Assembly: GCF_044962685.1 (NCBI RefSeq)
Contig: NZ_JBBKTX010000013.1
Location: forward strand, 75,264-139,263
DNA length: 64,000 nucleotides
Origin: Oceanobacter antarcticus
Lineage (GTDB): Bacteria; Pseudomonadota; Gammaproteobacteria; Pseudomonadales; Oceanobacteraceae
Direction: 5' to 3'
The number at the start of each line of letters is the position of its first letter. The stretch's first letter is position 1. The notes under the pieces were generated by a model that ran no database searches, had not been told where the DNA came from, and saw nothing but the letters and a program-made list of their open reading frames with translations. The position numbers were made by a program, and so were the translations under genes. Shown piece by piece: positions 53,491 through 62,376 of this stretch.

Positions 53491-54381
53491 CTAGTCTGCG
53501 GTCCTCGCCTTTTTTTGCCCGTCTCCCAGAAACTCACGAATCGCCCGAAGCTGATCTCGCGCCATTAGTGCTGGCGCATGGCCAATCCCCGGGAATTCCA
53601 CCAGCGTCACGTTTGCCTGGGCGGCCATGGTGAGCGCGGTTTCCGCTAACAGCAGATCAGAATCACCACCACGAATCAGCAGTGTATCGATCCTGACGTT
53701 TTGCCAGATGGCTGACAAATCAACATCGGTCAGTGGAACCCCAGAAAATGCTTCAGCAATCGCCGGGTCGTATCGCAACCGGTAACGACCGGCGTGAGGC
53801 TCGACGCTGTAACGTGCCAGATGTTGCCACTGGTCATCGGTGAGCGGGCCAAACGAGCTGGCAATGTCGCGCAGGTAGACTTCTACCGCCGCCAGCTCGG
53901 CAAACTCAGTGCCCTTGCCGACATAGCCGGACAGGCGTTCCAGCGCTGCCTTGGGAATAAAAAAGCCGACGTCATTAATCACCAGCTTGCGCAGCGGACA
54001 AACCGGTTGGGCAGCCAGCATCATGCCGATCAGGCCACCCATGGAGGTGCCCACCCAGTCGAATTCTGTCACCTGGTATGTCAGCGCCAGATGCTGCAGG
54101 CATTGCTGCAGCTGGCCGACATACAGCGGATAGCCGTAAAGCTCAGGGTTCTGGAGCCGTTCACTGTCGCCTCGGCCGGCCACATCCGGGCAAATAACCC
54201 GGTAATGTTCGGTGAGCGCTTGTGCCAGCACGTCAAAGTCACGCGCGTTACGGGTAAGCCCGTGTACGCACACCAGCAGTGGAGCATGTGGACGGGCAGA
54301 CGGCCAGAACAGGTAGCTGCCCTGGTGTGGGCCTTCGGCGGTCTGGTATTGGTAGGAACAGCATTGAGCTTGCTGACGCAT
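53491..54381 (-). CDS. Alpha/beta hydrolase
   Basis: A 296-aa alpha/beta hydrolase. HGLTRNARDFD is the oxyanion region, GTSMGG carries the nucleophile Ser and GIGHAPAL the likely catalytic His. It stands outside the catabolic operons and faces the porin gene. Substrate unknown. Confidence 0.85.
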   Translation of the reverse strand: MRQQAQCCSYQYQTAEGPHQGSYLFWPSARPHAPLLVCVHGLTRNARDFDVLAQALTEHYRVICPDVAGRGDSERLQNPELYGYPLYVGQLQQCLQHLALTYQVTEFDWVGTSMGGLIGMMLAAQPVCPLRKLVINDVGFFIPKAALERLSGYVGKGTEFAELAAVEVYLRDIASSFGPLTDDQWQHLARYSVEPHAGRYRLRYDPAIAEAFSGVPLTDVDLSAIWQNVRIDTLLIRGGDSDLLLAETALTMAAQANVTLVEFPGIGHAPALMARDQLRAIREFLGDGQKKARTAD

Positions 54382-54423
54382 AAGAACTTCCTCGCCATGA
54401 CTGTCAGTAACCCGGAGGCAAGA

Positions 54424-55002
54424 CTATTGCTGAGTACCGGAGTCTGCTGGCAGCGGGTTTTTTATCAATAATGGACTGATGTTGTTACTGACCAGGATAT
54501 CCTGCGCCTTGTTCAATTTTGAGCGATTGGAAAAGGGACCGACAAACACCCGATGCCAGGTGCCACTGTTAATACTGGCTTCAACCGAGTAGGCATTCAT
54601 GCCCAGTAACAGCAGGTTGGCCCGCATTTCATCGGCATCATCACCATTACGGAAAGAGCCGACCTGAAGCAAGTACTCATAATTGACGGTGGCATCTTTT
54701 GGGGTCGAGACATAGGCGTCGACTTCCGGCGCATCTACTTTCTGCTGTTCCAGCAAACGATAAAAATCATAAGCCGGTTTGCCCGCTTCTCGCATTGCCT
54801 GGTCTTTCACAGTATCTGCAACGCTGGCTTTTGCCCGCTCGATACCCTGTTGCAATGCCTGACGGGCATCACCCTTGATCGCTCCCAGCTCGTCACTGGC
54901 AGGCAGGGTACTGAGATAAATGACAAATCCGGCAAAGGCGATGGCCAGGGTTGGCGTGGTGATCCATACCCAACCGGGAATACGACTGGAACTGTCGGAC
55001 AT
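54424..55002 (-). CDS. SPOR-domain membrane protein
   Basis: A 192-aa protein with one N-terminal transmembrane helix (residues 12-31), a helical periplasmic linker and a C-terminal SPOR domain (YEYLLQVGSFRNGDDADEMRA... WHRVFVGPFSNRSKLNKAQDIL). SPOR domains bind glycan strands lacking stem peptides at the septum. The layout matches the FtsN-like protein commonly encoded next to argS in gammaproteobacteria. Confidence 0.85.
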   Translation of the reverse strand: MSDSSSRIPGWVWITTPTLAIAFAGFVIYLSTLPASDELGAIKGDARQALQQGIERAKASVADTVKDQAMREAGKPAYDFYRLLEQQKVDAPEVDAYVSTPKDATVNYEYLLQVGSFRNGDDADEMRANLLLLGMNAYSVEASINSGTWHRVFVGPFSNRSKLNKAQDILVSNNISPLLIKNPLPADSGTQQ

Positions 55003-55069
55003 AAACCTTTCATCCTGATAAATGGTTGATGACGGCAGGCAGCTTCACCCACCGCAGCGGCAAGTGGCT

Positions 55070-56755
55070 TTACATCACGTCCGGAGCGCTCACACCCAAC
55101 AAATACAAACCGTTGGCAATCACCTGGCGGACAGCTTCTGCCAGAGTCAGACGACCGTTACGCAAACCGTCGTCGTCCACCAGGGTTTTTTCGGAGTTGT
55201 AATAGGTGTGAAAATCCGCCGCCAGATCCTTGAGGTAGTTAGCAATCTGATGCGGCTCGTTGGCAGCACCTGCCACCTTGACCACTTCCGGGAAGCGCCC
55301 CAACTTCACGATCAGTTCTTTCTCGGAATCCAGCTGCAGGTGCTCCAGAGCTGCCAGACCGATTGCCGCATCCCAGCTCAGTCCCGATTCCGCCAGCTTG
55401 CGGAAAATGGAACAGACGCGGGCATGGGCATATTGAATATAGTACACCGGATTATCCGATGACTGTTCGCGCGCCAAGTCGATATCAAAGGTCAGCTGAC
55501 TATCCGCTTTGCGCGCCGCGAGGAAATAACGGGTGGCGTCACGACCTACTTCGTCAATCAGATCACGCAAGGTAACGTAGCTACCGGCGCGTTTGGAGAT
55601 TTTCACCTCTTCGCCACCACGCATTACGGTAACCATCTGGTGTAACACATAGTCAGGCCAGCCTTGGGGAATACCCACAGCCAGCGCCTGCAAACCGGCC
55701 CGCACGCGAGTGATGGTACTGTGATGATCAGCTCCCTGTTCATTCACGACCCGTTCAAAACCGCGCTGCCATTTATCCAGGTGATAGGCCACATCCGGTA
55801 CAAAGTAGGTAAAACCACCGTCAGACTTGCGCATCACACGATCTTTATCGTCGCCGAACTCGGTGGTTTTCAGCCACAGGGCACCGCCATCCTCATAGGT
55901 ATAACCACTGGCCATCAGGCGTTGTACCACGTCGTCGACCTTGCCTTCACTGTACAGCGAGGATTCCAGAAAATAGACATCAAAATCAACTGCGAAGGCT
56001 TTCAGATCCAGATCCTGCTCACGGCGCAAATACGCCACCGCGAAATGCCGAATGGCGTCAAGATCATCCACGTCTTTGGCACCAGTGTAGCTCTGGTCAG
56101 CAGACTCGACGGTGACTCCAGCCATATAATCGTTCGCCAGATCAACAATATAGTCGCCACGGTAGCCGTTCTCTGGCCAACCGGCGTCGTCCGGTGTCAT
56201 CCCCTTGCAACGTGCTTGCACCGACAGCGCCAGATTGCTGATCTGGGCACCGGCATCGTTGTAATAAAACTCGCGAGTCACTTCCCAGCCGTTGGCATCC
56301 AGCAACCGACAGATACAGTCGCCGACCGCTGCACCACGGCCATGGCCAATATGCAGCGGCCCGGTCGGGTTGGCCGACACAAACTCGACCTGTACTTTTT
56401 TACCGGCACCGGAATCATTCCGGCCATAACGGGCACCGGCGTCCAGTACGGCCTTGACCAGATGACTGGTTGACGCCTGGCTGAGGTAAAAATTAATAAA
56501 TCCGGGGCCTGCGATTTCAACCTTCTCGATCAGCGCCGTGGTGGGTAGTGCATCCACCAGCAACTGCGCCAGCTCACGGGGTTTTTTGCCCGCTGACTTG
56601 GCCAGGGTCAAGGCCAGATTCGTTGCCAAATCTCCGTGCGCCTTGTCACGGGTGTTATCGATCTGGATACGCGCCTCGTATTCGGCAGGTAACACCTGTT
56701 GTTCTTTCAGACAAGAAATGGCGACGGACAGCAGCTCGGCAATTTGCGGTTTCAT
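55070..56755 (-). CDS. argS: Arginine--tRNA ligase
   Basis: A 561-aa class I aminoacyl-tRNA synthetase. The HIGH motif is HIGHGRGAA and the KMSKS counterpart is KISKRAGSYV; the N-terminal Add-1 domain and C-terminal DALR anticodon domain (YYIQYAHARVCSIFRKL) are present. The ATG at 56755 (MKPQIAELLSVAISCL) matches family starts; the frame continues upstream without homology. It is followed by the SPOR gene. Confidence 0.97.
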   Translation of the reverse strand: MKPQIAELLSVAISCLKEQQVLPAEYEARIQIDNTRDKAHGDLATNLALTLAKSAGKKPRELAQLLVDALPTTALIEKVEIAGPGFINFYLSQASTSHLVKAVLDAGARYGRNDSGAGKKVQVEFVSANPTGPLHIGHGRGAAVGDCICRLLDANGWEVTREFYYNDAGAQISNLALSVQARCKGMTPDDAGWPENGYRGDYIVDLANDYMAGVTVESADQSYTGAKDVDDLDAIRHFAVAYLRREQDLDLKAFAVDFDVYFLESSLYSEGKVDDVVQRLMASGYTYEDGGALWLKTTEFGDDKDRVMRKSDGGFTYFVPDVAYHLDKWQRGFERVVNEQGADHHSTITRVRAGLQALAVGIPQGWPDYVLHQMVTVMRGGEEVKISKRAGSYVTLRDLIDEVGRDATRYFLAARKADSQLTFDIDLAREQSSDNPVYYIQYAHARVCSIFRKLAESGLSWDAAIGLAALEHLQLDSEKELIVKLGRFPEVVKVAGAANEPHQIANYLKDLAADFHTYYNSEKTLVDDDGLRNGRLTLAEAVRQVIANGLYLLGVSAPDVM

Positions 56756-56968
56756 AAGCAGGGGATCAGATTGGTATCGATTGACAGGAAAGGAACCTGA
56801 GTATCTCAAATTCAGCGCTCCGGGTGAAGGATAGGGCGGCACCCAGTACAAAAACCCGATGATTTGTTCAGTGACTAAAACGCACCGTCAGAATACATCC
56901 GATCAAGTGACCGCCGCTTTCCGTCTGTTTTCTCTGGAAGCCGCCACCAAAAGAAGTTATCCATCTAT

Positions 56969-56989
56969 TTATTCACACACTTTTCCACA
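56969..56989 (+). promoter_or_regulatory. DnaA boxes (TTATTCACA and TTTTCCACA)
   Basis: A perfect TTATNCACA box at 56969-56977 is followed 3 bp later by TTTTCCACA (8 of 9) at 56981-56989. A weaker TTATCCATC lies just upstream at 56957. Confidence 0.6.
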
Positions 56990-57013
56990 CATCGATCTCG
57001 CCATTGCAATTTG

Positions 57014-57022
57014 TTATCCACA
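57014..57022 (+). promoter_or_regulatory. DnaA box TTATCCACA
   Basis: Exact match to the strongest DnaA box consensus, same orientation as the other boxes. Confidence 0.65.
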
Positions 57023-57263
57023 TCACAGAACGTCAAGGGACACCGGTCATTTTTTACCCTCCAACGAACATAAAAGATGTGCTTTTCCTGACAAGCAGCC
57101 GAGGGATTCGTGAAACACTCTATAACTCGATGATTTGTTAATATTTTTTTTGGTCTTTAGAGAATCTTTGGCATGAAATCACAAAGGTTGTTTTTTGAAC
57201 AACTCAACCAACCTCTAACAACGACAAGGGAGTCCGCTGGTTACCCCAAAGTTATCCCAGCTT

Positions 57264-57272
57264 TTATCCACA
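57264..57272 (+). promoter_or_regulatory. DnaA box TTATCCACA
   Basis: Second exact TTATCCACA, with a related TTATCCCAG 12 bp upstream. Confidence 0.65.
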
Positions 57273-57293
57273 GAAACATGGGATAAGTCCATC

Positions 57294-57302
57294 TTATTCA
57301 CA
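57294..57302 (+). promoter_or_regulatory. DnaA box TTATTCACA
   Basis: Fourth perfect TTATNCACA box, 30 bp (about three helical turns) after the previous one. Confidence 0.6.
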
Positions 57303-57490
57303 CCTGCGAATTTCCCTACTACCCAGCAACAAGATGACACCAATCGTTCGCCAAGATCACTGCGTTGTGAGCGGCCTTTTGCTAAACTACGTGCCTTTCA
57401 CGCATCCGGGCAGCGCTTGTCGCCAACCCGAAGCGCATAAAATAGCTGCCAGCCGCTGCGGCAGGATCTACGAATAAAGAGAGAGACACC

Positions 57491-59326
57491 ATGCCTGAGT
57501 ACCGCTCCAAGACCTCAACCGCAGGTCGTAATATGGCGGGTGCCCGTGCCCTGTGGCGCGCCACCGGAATGAAAGACGACGATTTCCATAAGCCGATCAT
57601 CGCCGTCGCCAACTCTTTTACCCAGTTTGTTCCGGGCCATGTACATCTGAAGGACATGGGGCAGCTGGTCGCACGTGAAATCGAAAAAGCCGGTGGCGTC
57701 GCCAAAGAGTTCAACACTATTGCCGTGGATGACGGTATCGCCATGGGGCACGACGGCATGCTCTACAGTTTGCCCAGCCGCGAAATCATTGCCGATTCGG
57801 TCGAATACATGGTCAATGCCCACTGTGCCGACGCGCTGGTGTGTATCTCCAACTGCGACAAAATCACACCGGGAATGCTAATGGCGGCGTTGCGCCTGAA
57901 TATTCCGGTAGTGTTTGTCTCTGGCGGTCCGATGGAAGCCGGTAAAACCAAGCTGTCGGAACACAAGCTGGATCTGGTTGATGCCATGGTCATCGCTGCC
58001 GACGATACCGCCTCGGATGAAAAAGTCGCCGAATACGAACGCAGCGCCTGCCCAACCTGTGGTTCCTGCTCTGGAATGTTCACCGCCAACTCCATGAACT
58101 GCCTGACCGAAGCCATTGGTCTGTCGTTGCCTGGTAACGGTACGGTACTGGCGACTCACTCTGACCGTGAAGAGTTGTTCCTCGAAGCGGCGCGTCTGAT
58201 CGTAAAAAACGCCAAGCGTTATTATGAAGAAAACGATGAATCGGTGTTGCCACGCTCCATCGCCGGCTTTAAAGCGTTCGAGAATGCCATCACGCTGGAT
58301 ATCGTCATGGGTGGTTCAACCAATACCATTCTGCATCTGCTGGCGGCGGCCCAAGAAGCCGAAGTGGACTTCGATCTGAAAGACATTGACCGTATGTCCC
58401 GTGTCGTGCCGCAGCTGTGTAAAGTGGCGCCGAACTCACCAAAATACCATATCGAAGATGTCCACCGGGCCGGTGGTATTATGGGTATTCTGGGCGAAAT
58501 CGAACGCGCCGGTCTGCTGCACGCCGACCTGCCCACCGTACACAGCGCGACCATGCTTGAGGCGCTGGATAAGTGGGACATCATGCGCAATCCGACGCCA
58601 GAAGTGCTGGAGTTTTATAAAGCAGGCCCGGCCGGAATTCCAACCCAGACAGCGTTCAGCCAGAGCACCCGCTGGCCAACCCTCGACGGTGATCGCGCCA
58701 ACGGCTGTATTCGTAATCTCGAAAACGCCTACTCCACAGAAGGTGGCCTCGCCGTTCTGTATGGCAATATCGCCCTCGACGGCTGTGTGGTAAAAACCGC
58801 CGGTGTTGATGATTCCATTCTGTTGTTTAACGGCAAGGCGAAAATTTTTGAGTCTCAGGACAGCGCGGTAAAAGGCATTCTGGCCGACGAAGTGGTCGCC
58901 GGTGATGTCGTCATCATCCGCTACGAAGGCCCGAAAGGCGGTCCGGGTATGCAGGAAATGCTGTACCCGACCTCCTACCTGAAATCGAAAGGGTTAGGCA
59001 AAGACTGTGCACTGCTGACTGATGGTCGTTTCTCCGGTGGCACCTCCGGTCTGTCGATTGGTCATGCCTCTCCAGAAGCCGCTGCCGGCGGAGCGATTGG
59101 TCTGCTGCAAGATGGCGATCCGATTACCATCGACATTCCGAACCGTACGATTAACGTGATGATCGATGACGCCGAACTGGCCGCCCGTCGCACAGCCCAG
59201 GATGCCAACGGCTGGAAACCGGTGGAACAGCGTCCACGTAAAGTCAGCACGGCACTGAAGGTATATGCCAAGTTCGCGACCAGCGCCGATAAAGGTGCCG
59301 TGCGCGACAAATCGTTACTCGATTAA
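57491..59326 (+). CDS. ilvD: Dihydroxy-acid dehydratase
   Basis: Dehydrates 2,3-dihydroxy acids in valine and isoleucine synthesis. The 611-aa product has the Fe-S cysteine motifs CISNCDKITPGM and ACPTCGSCSGMFTANSMNC, and the C-terminal TDGRFSGGTSGLSIGH signature. The start follows AAAGAGAGAGA. It complements ilvA at 23 kb. It is transcribed away from the DnaA box region and ends at a strong terminator. Confidence 0.97.
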   Translation: MPEYRSKTSTAGRNMAGARALWRATGMKDDDFHKPIIAVANSFTQFVPGHVHLKDMGQLVAREIEKAGGVAKEFNTIAVDDGIAMGHDGMLYSLPSREIIADSVEYMVNAHCADALVCISNCDKITPGMLMAALRLNIPVVFVSGGPMEAGKTKLSEHKLDLVDAMVIAADDTASDEKVAEYERSACPTCGSCSGMFTANSMNCLTEAIGLSLPGNGTVLATHSDREELFLEAARLIVKNAKRYYEENDESVLPRSIAGFKAFENAITLDIVMGGSTNTILHLLAAAQEAEVDFDLKDIDRMSRVVPQLCKVAPNSPKYHIEDVHRAGGIMGILGEIERAGLLHADLPTVHSATMLEALDKWDIMRNPTPEVLEFYKAGPAGIPTQTAFSQSTRWPTLDGDRANGCIRNLENAYSTEGGLAVLYGNIALDGCVVKTAGVDDSILLFNGKAKIFESQDSAVKGILADEVVAGDVVIIRYEGPKGGPGMQEMLYPTSYLKSKGLGKDCALLTDGRFSGGTSGLSIGHASPEAAAGGAIGLLQDGDPITIDIPNRTINVMIDDAELAARRTAQDANGWKPVEQRPRKVSTALKVYAKFATSADKGAVRDKSLLD

Positions 59327-59367
59327 CGCCAGAAATTGAGAACCCGTCAGACGATAGCCAGTCTGAT

Positions 59368-59397
59368 CTTTCAGCACACTGACGTGTGACCTGAAAG
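59368..59397 (+). other. Stem-loop between ilvD and its terminator
   Basis: CTTTCAG pairs with CTGAAAG and the interior CACAC pairs with GTGTG around a TGAC loop, giving a 12-bp interrupted stem about 40 bp after the ilvD stop. It may protect the 3' end of the message. Confidence 0.5.
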
Positions 59398-59399
59398 CG

Positions 59400-59435
59400 G
59401 CGCTGTTTCACCGTCAGTGAGACAGCGCTTTTTTT
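59400..59435 (+). terminator. Rho-independent terminator of ilvD
   Basis: GCGCTGTTTCAC and GTGAGACAGCGC form a 12-bp stem (one G-U in RNA) around loop CGTCA, followed by seven T. It lies about 75 bp after the ilvD stop and just before the lipoprotein gene. Confidence 0.95.
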
Positions 59436-59456
59436 GTGCACTAACAGGATCTCTAT

Positions 59457-60521
59457 ATGTTCTCCATGCTCCGGCATAGCACTTTCCTGCCTGTTCTGCT
59501 GGCCCTGCTGCTGGCATCAGGCTGTGCCAGCAAACATATCGCTAACGAAGAAGCCTTCGACGACCTCGCTGCACGCAAGGCAGAAGCCTTTACCGGCGAT
59601 ACGGATTCCGCACTCGACAAGGCGGAAGATGCGTTGATCACGGCGAGAAATGAAAACATTGCCCTGTATTCCCCGCTGCACTGGCAACAGATGAACGAAT
59701 CCATCAAAACGGCACGAAAGGATGACCTGGCCGGAAAAAACCAACAGGCTATCGAAGCCGCCGCCTGGGCGCTAACACTGTTTGAAAGCGCTATGACCAA
59801 CAAACAGAAAGTTGAAGACAGGCTATCGGTACTGCTGGTGCAGAAACAGACACTGGAAGAAATCAAGGCCAACAAGGTATTACCAGCCGCCTATCAGAAG
59901 CAGTTCGAGCAAATCAAAGCGTTGGCACAACGTATTGAAGCGGGCCGCAATGGCAATATGAACGACGATATTAGTGATCTGCTTGAAGACATGCAGGCAT
60001 TGGAGCGTGACACCATGCTCGAACTGCACTGGCGTCCCGCCCGAAAAACCCTTGATAAGGCCGAAGATGAAGGTGTCGATGACTTTGCCGCCGATACCTT
60101 TCGGGCAGCAGAAAAGCTAACGGAAGAAGCCAGAGATACAATCAGTGACCAATACCCCAATCGGGTTTTGTCGGAACAGATCGGCAAACGGGCACTGCGA
60201 GCGGCACAACATGCGCTTTATATCGGCCGTGAAGCCGAAAAAATCATCAATATGGATATCGATGACGCAGAGCAGGCTGCTCTGCGCTTCGAGGATTACC
60301 TGCATCAGTTAGCCGCAGCGCTTAACGCTGGCGACCTTCGCAATATGGCCTTTATCGATCAGACTCTGGCACTGGTACAGAAAGCCAACGAACTGTCAGT
60401 TAATATCAAGGCTCCGCTGGAAAAGAGAATCCAGGAACTCACCAGCCGTCTGCATACGTTGGAATCTGAGGCGTCGGTGCCAGTACCAGCCACCTCAAAA
60501 CCAAAACTCTCGCAACCTTGA
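59457..60521 (+). CDS. Coiled-coil lipoprotein, function unknown
   Basis: A 354-aa lipoprotein with a hydrophobic signal and lipobox LASGC (Cys near residue 23). The mature protein is almost entirely helical and rich in Ala, Glu, Asp, Lys and Gln, with a DUF4398-like N-terminal part (ALDKAEDALITARNENIALYSP). The C-terminus is a short Pro/Ser-rich tail. Such proteins often bridge the outer membrane to periplasmic partners, but no specific role can be given. Confidence 0.7.
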   Translation: MFSMLRHSTFLPVLLALLLASGCASKHIANEEAFDDLAARKAEAFTGDTDSALDKAEDALITARNENIALYSPLHWQQMNESIKTARKDDLAGKNQQAIEAAAWALTLFESAMTNKQKVEDRLSVLLVQKQTLEEIKANKVLPAAYQKQFEQIKALAQRIEAGRNGNMNDDISDLLEDMQALERDTMLELHWRPARKTLDKAEDEGVDDFAADTFRAAEKLTEEARDTISDQYPNRVLSEQIGKRALRAAQHALYIGREAEKIINMDIDDAEQAALRFEDYLHQLAAALNAGDLRNMAFIDQTLALVQKANELSVNIKAPLEKRIQELTSRLHTLESEASVPVPATSKPKLSQP

Positions 60522-60530
60522 CAGCTGTCA
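60519..60530. other. 12-bp palindrome containing both convergent stop codons
   Basis: TGACAGCTGTCA is a perfect palindrome. Its first three bases are the stop of the plus-strand lipoprotein gene and its last three are the stop of the minus-strand ModF-like gene. Confidence 0.7.
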
Positions 60531-61964
60531 GCCCGTCGTCATTGGCAGGATGATACTGCTGCCATCCGGTTGCGGTTGAAACAGCAACCGCTGATGGAAT
60601 TCAGCCGGAATTTCATCAGCGTGGTGAGTGACATACAGCATCGTCATACGCTGCTGACTCACCAAACGATTGATAAACGCCAAGACCATCTGACGACTGA
60701 TATCATCCAGCCCCTGACAGGGTTCATCCAGAATCAGCAAAGCCGGTTGCTTGATCAGCGCCCGACCAATCAGCACCAGCCGCTGTTCACCGTATGACAG
60801 GTGCTGCAGACTCTGGTTGGCCTTATGCCGAAGTCCCAGAATATCCAGCCACTGCAGCGCCAGCTTTTTGTCATCATCCCGCACGGCTTTATACAAACCG
60901 ATGCTGTCATGCAGGCCGGAAACCAAGGCACTGATGACATTGGTTGAAGCCCGGTATTGCCACTGCAACGAGGCCGATACCAGGCCGATATGCTTCTTGA
61001 TATCCCAGATACTTTCACCCGAGCCACGCTGGATACCAAACAGCCGCAAGTTATTGCGGTAGCACTGCGGGTTATCCCCCGTCAGCATTTGCAACAAACT
61101 GGTTTTGCCACAACCATTAGGCCCCTGAACCGCCCAGTGCTGGCCCGGTGTAATCGTCCAGTCCAACTGATCAAACAGCACGCGGTCGTCGTAACCAATA
61201 TTACCCTGGGTCAGACAAACAAGAGGCTCATCTTCTGCGAGCATCAGTGGTGGAGCTGGCGGCGGCGGTAACTCGGGCAACTCACTGTCAAAATGGATCA
61301 GGGCGTTAACCTCAGGCCGGGCCAGTACTTCTTGCCGAACACCTTGCGCCATAAGTTCAGCATTGTGCATAAACGCCACATGCGTTATCCAGTCCGGTAA
61401 TTCATCCAGTCGATTGGCGACCCAGACAATGCGGATCCCTTTCGCTGCCAGCTCATCCAGCCACTCCCTGATGTAGTCACGGCTGTTCGCATCCAAACCT
61501 TCATACGGCTCATCCAACACCAGTAAGTCGTGCTGCTGACGCAGCCGGTTAACCCACAAAACCTTGCGACTTTCACCCGTCGACAAGGATCTGAAGCCCT
61601 GGTCGAGTAAATGGCGAATTCCCAAACCATCAATAAGATCCGCGACATCCTCCAGCGGTGAAATCAGATCACGTACCAGCGTTCCCTTGTAGGCCATGTC
61701 CGTAAGGTCACTTTCATCCACTTTGCGCTCGTGTTCAATCAGCTCGGCCTGAGCCTCCAGAGAGACATAAGCGATATTATCTCGCAGTGATTGTATAGTG
61801 CCATGACTCAGCTTGACCCGACCTCCCAACAGACAGGACAGAACCGTTTTCCCGCTGCCGTTAGTTCCGGTAATCGCCCAGTACTGACCTTCGTCAATCT
61901 GCCACTGATCAACAACCAGATAACGGCCATCGTGGAGCTTTGCGCGTATTGCTTCGAACTTCAT
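60528..61964 (-). CDS. modF: ModF-like protein with two ABC ATPase domains
   Basis: A 478-aa soluble protein with two ABC domains in tandem and no membrane segment. Domain 1 has Walker A GTNGSGKT, signature LSTGESRK and Walker B LLVLDEPYEGLD; domain 2 has GPNGCGKT, LSYGEQRLV and LLILDEPCQGLDD. This matches ModF/PhrA-like ATPases of gammaproteobacteria. No molybdate transporter genes are adjacent, so the role in molybdate metabolism is not supported by context. Confidence 0.85.
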   Translation of the reverse strand: MKFEAIRAKLHDGRYLVVDQWQIDEGQYWAITGTNGSGKTVLSCLLGGRVKLSHGTIQSLRDNIAYVSLEAQAELIEHERKVDESDLTDMAYKGTLVRDLISPLEDVADLIDGLGIRHLLDQGFRSLSTGESRKVLWVNRLRQQHDLLVLDEPYEGLDANSRDYIREWLDELAAKGIRIVWVANRLDELPDWITHVAFMHNAELMAQGVRQEVLARPEVNALIHFDSELPELPPPPAPPLMLAEDEPLVCLTQGNIGYDDRVLFDQLDWTITPGQHWAVQGPNGCGKTSLLQMLTGDNPQCYRNNLRLFGIQRGSGESIWDIKKHIGLVSASLQWQYRASTNVISALVSGLHDSIGLYKAVRDDDKKLALQWLDILGLRHKANQSLQHLSYGEQRLVLIGRALIKQPALLILDEPCQGLDDISRQMVLAFINRLVSQQRMTMLYVTHHADEIPAEFHQRLLFQPQPDGSSIILPMTTG

Positions 61965-61970
61965 CTGTTA

Positions 61971-62315
61971 TCAACCCGGCGGCCAGTTCAGTGGACGACC
62001 ACCGATGACGTGCATATGCAAATGAAAAACCGATTGACCCGCATCTGCACCGTTGTTAATAACCAATCGGAATTTATCTCCGAGACCTTCAGCTTCGGCC
62101 ACCTGATTAGCAGTCAGCAGCATATGCCCAAGCAACTCCTTATCTTCAACGTTAGCATCGCACAGCCGGGGAATGGGTTTACGGGGAATAATCAGAATAT
62201 GAGTGGGCGCTGCCGGGTAAAGATCGCGAAAAGCCAGCACCAGATCATCTTCATAAACAATGTTGGCCGGGATCTCACCGCGCGCTATTTTGCCAAAAAT
62301 AGTGTCTTCAGACAT
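61971..62315 (-). CDS. hinT: HIT-family purine nucleoside phosphoramidase HinT
   Basis: A 114-aa histidine-triad protein; HLHMHVIGGR contains the HxHxH catalytic triad, and IFGKIARGEIPANIVYEDD is the family N-terminus. It hydrolyses nucleoside phosphoramidates. The start follows AGGAGGACACT. The ModF-like gene starts 6 bp after its stop. Confidence 0.95.
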   Translation of the reverse strand: MSEDTIFGKIARGEIPANIVYEDDLVLAFRDLYPAAPTHILIIPRKPIPRLCDANVEDKELLGHMLLTANQVAEAEGLGDKFRLVINNGADAGQSVFHLHMHVIGGRPLNWPPG

Positions 62316-62376
62316 AGTGTCCTCCTGTCATTATCGGACACCTTACTGTACAGCCCGGCCTCTCTTCAATCCATCA

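Larger units (their letters stand above)
56756..57490. other. 735-bp gene-free region with DnaA box cluster
   Basis: The divergent argS-ilvD region. It holds four perfect TTATNCACA boxes on the plus strand plus near matches, an AT-rich stretch with an 8-T run (about 57137-57156), and a small hairpin GTTGTT-TTTTG-AACAAC near 57187. Short open frames here look random. The proximal 180 bp must contain the ilvD promoter. Confidence 0.75.

Noticed and set aside
56859..57113. 84-codon open frame in the argS-ilvD region
   Set aside because: It runs through several DnaA boxes, has no ribosome binding site and its translation resembles nothing; treated as chance.
60528..61964. Part of a molybdate transport system
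   Set aside because: The protein is ModF-like by architecture, but no modABC or modE genes are nearby.
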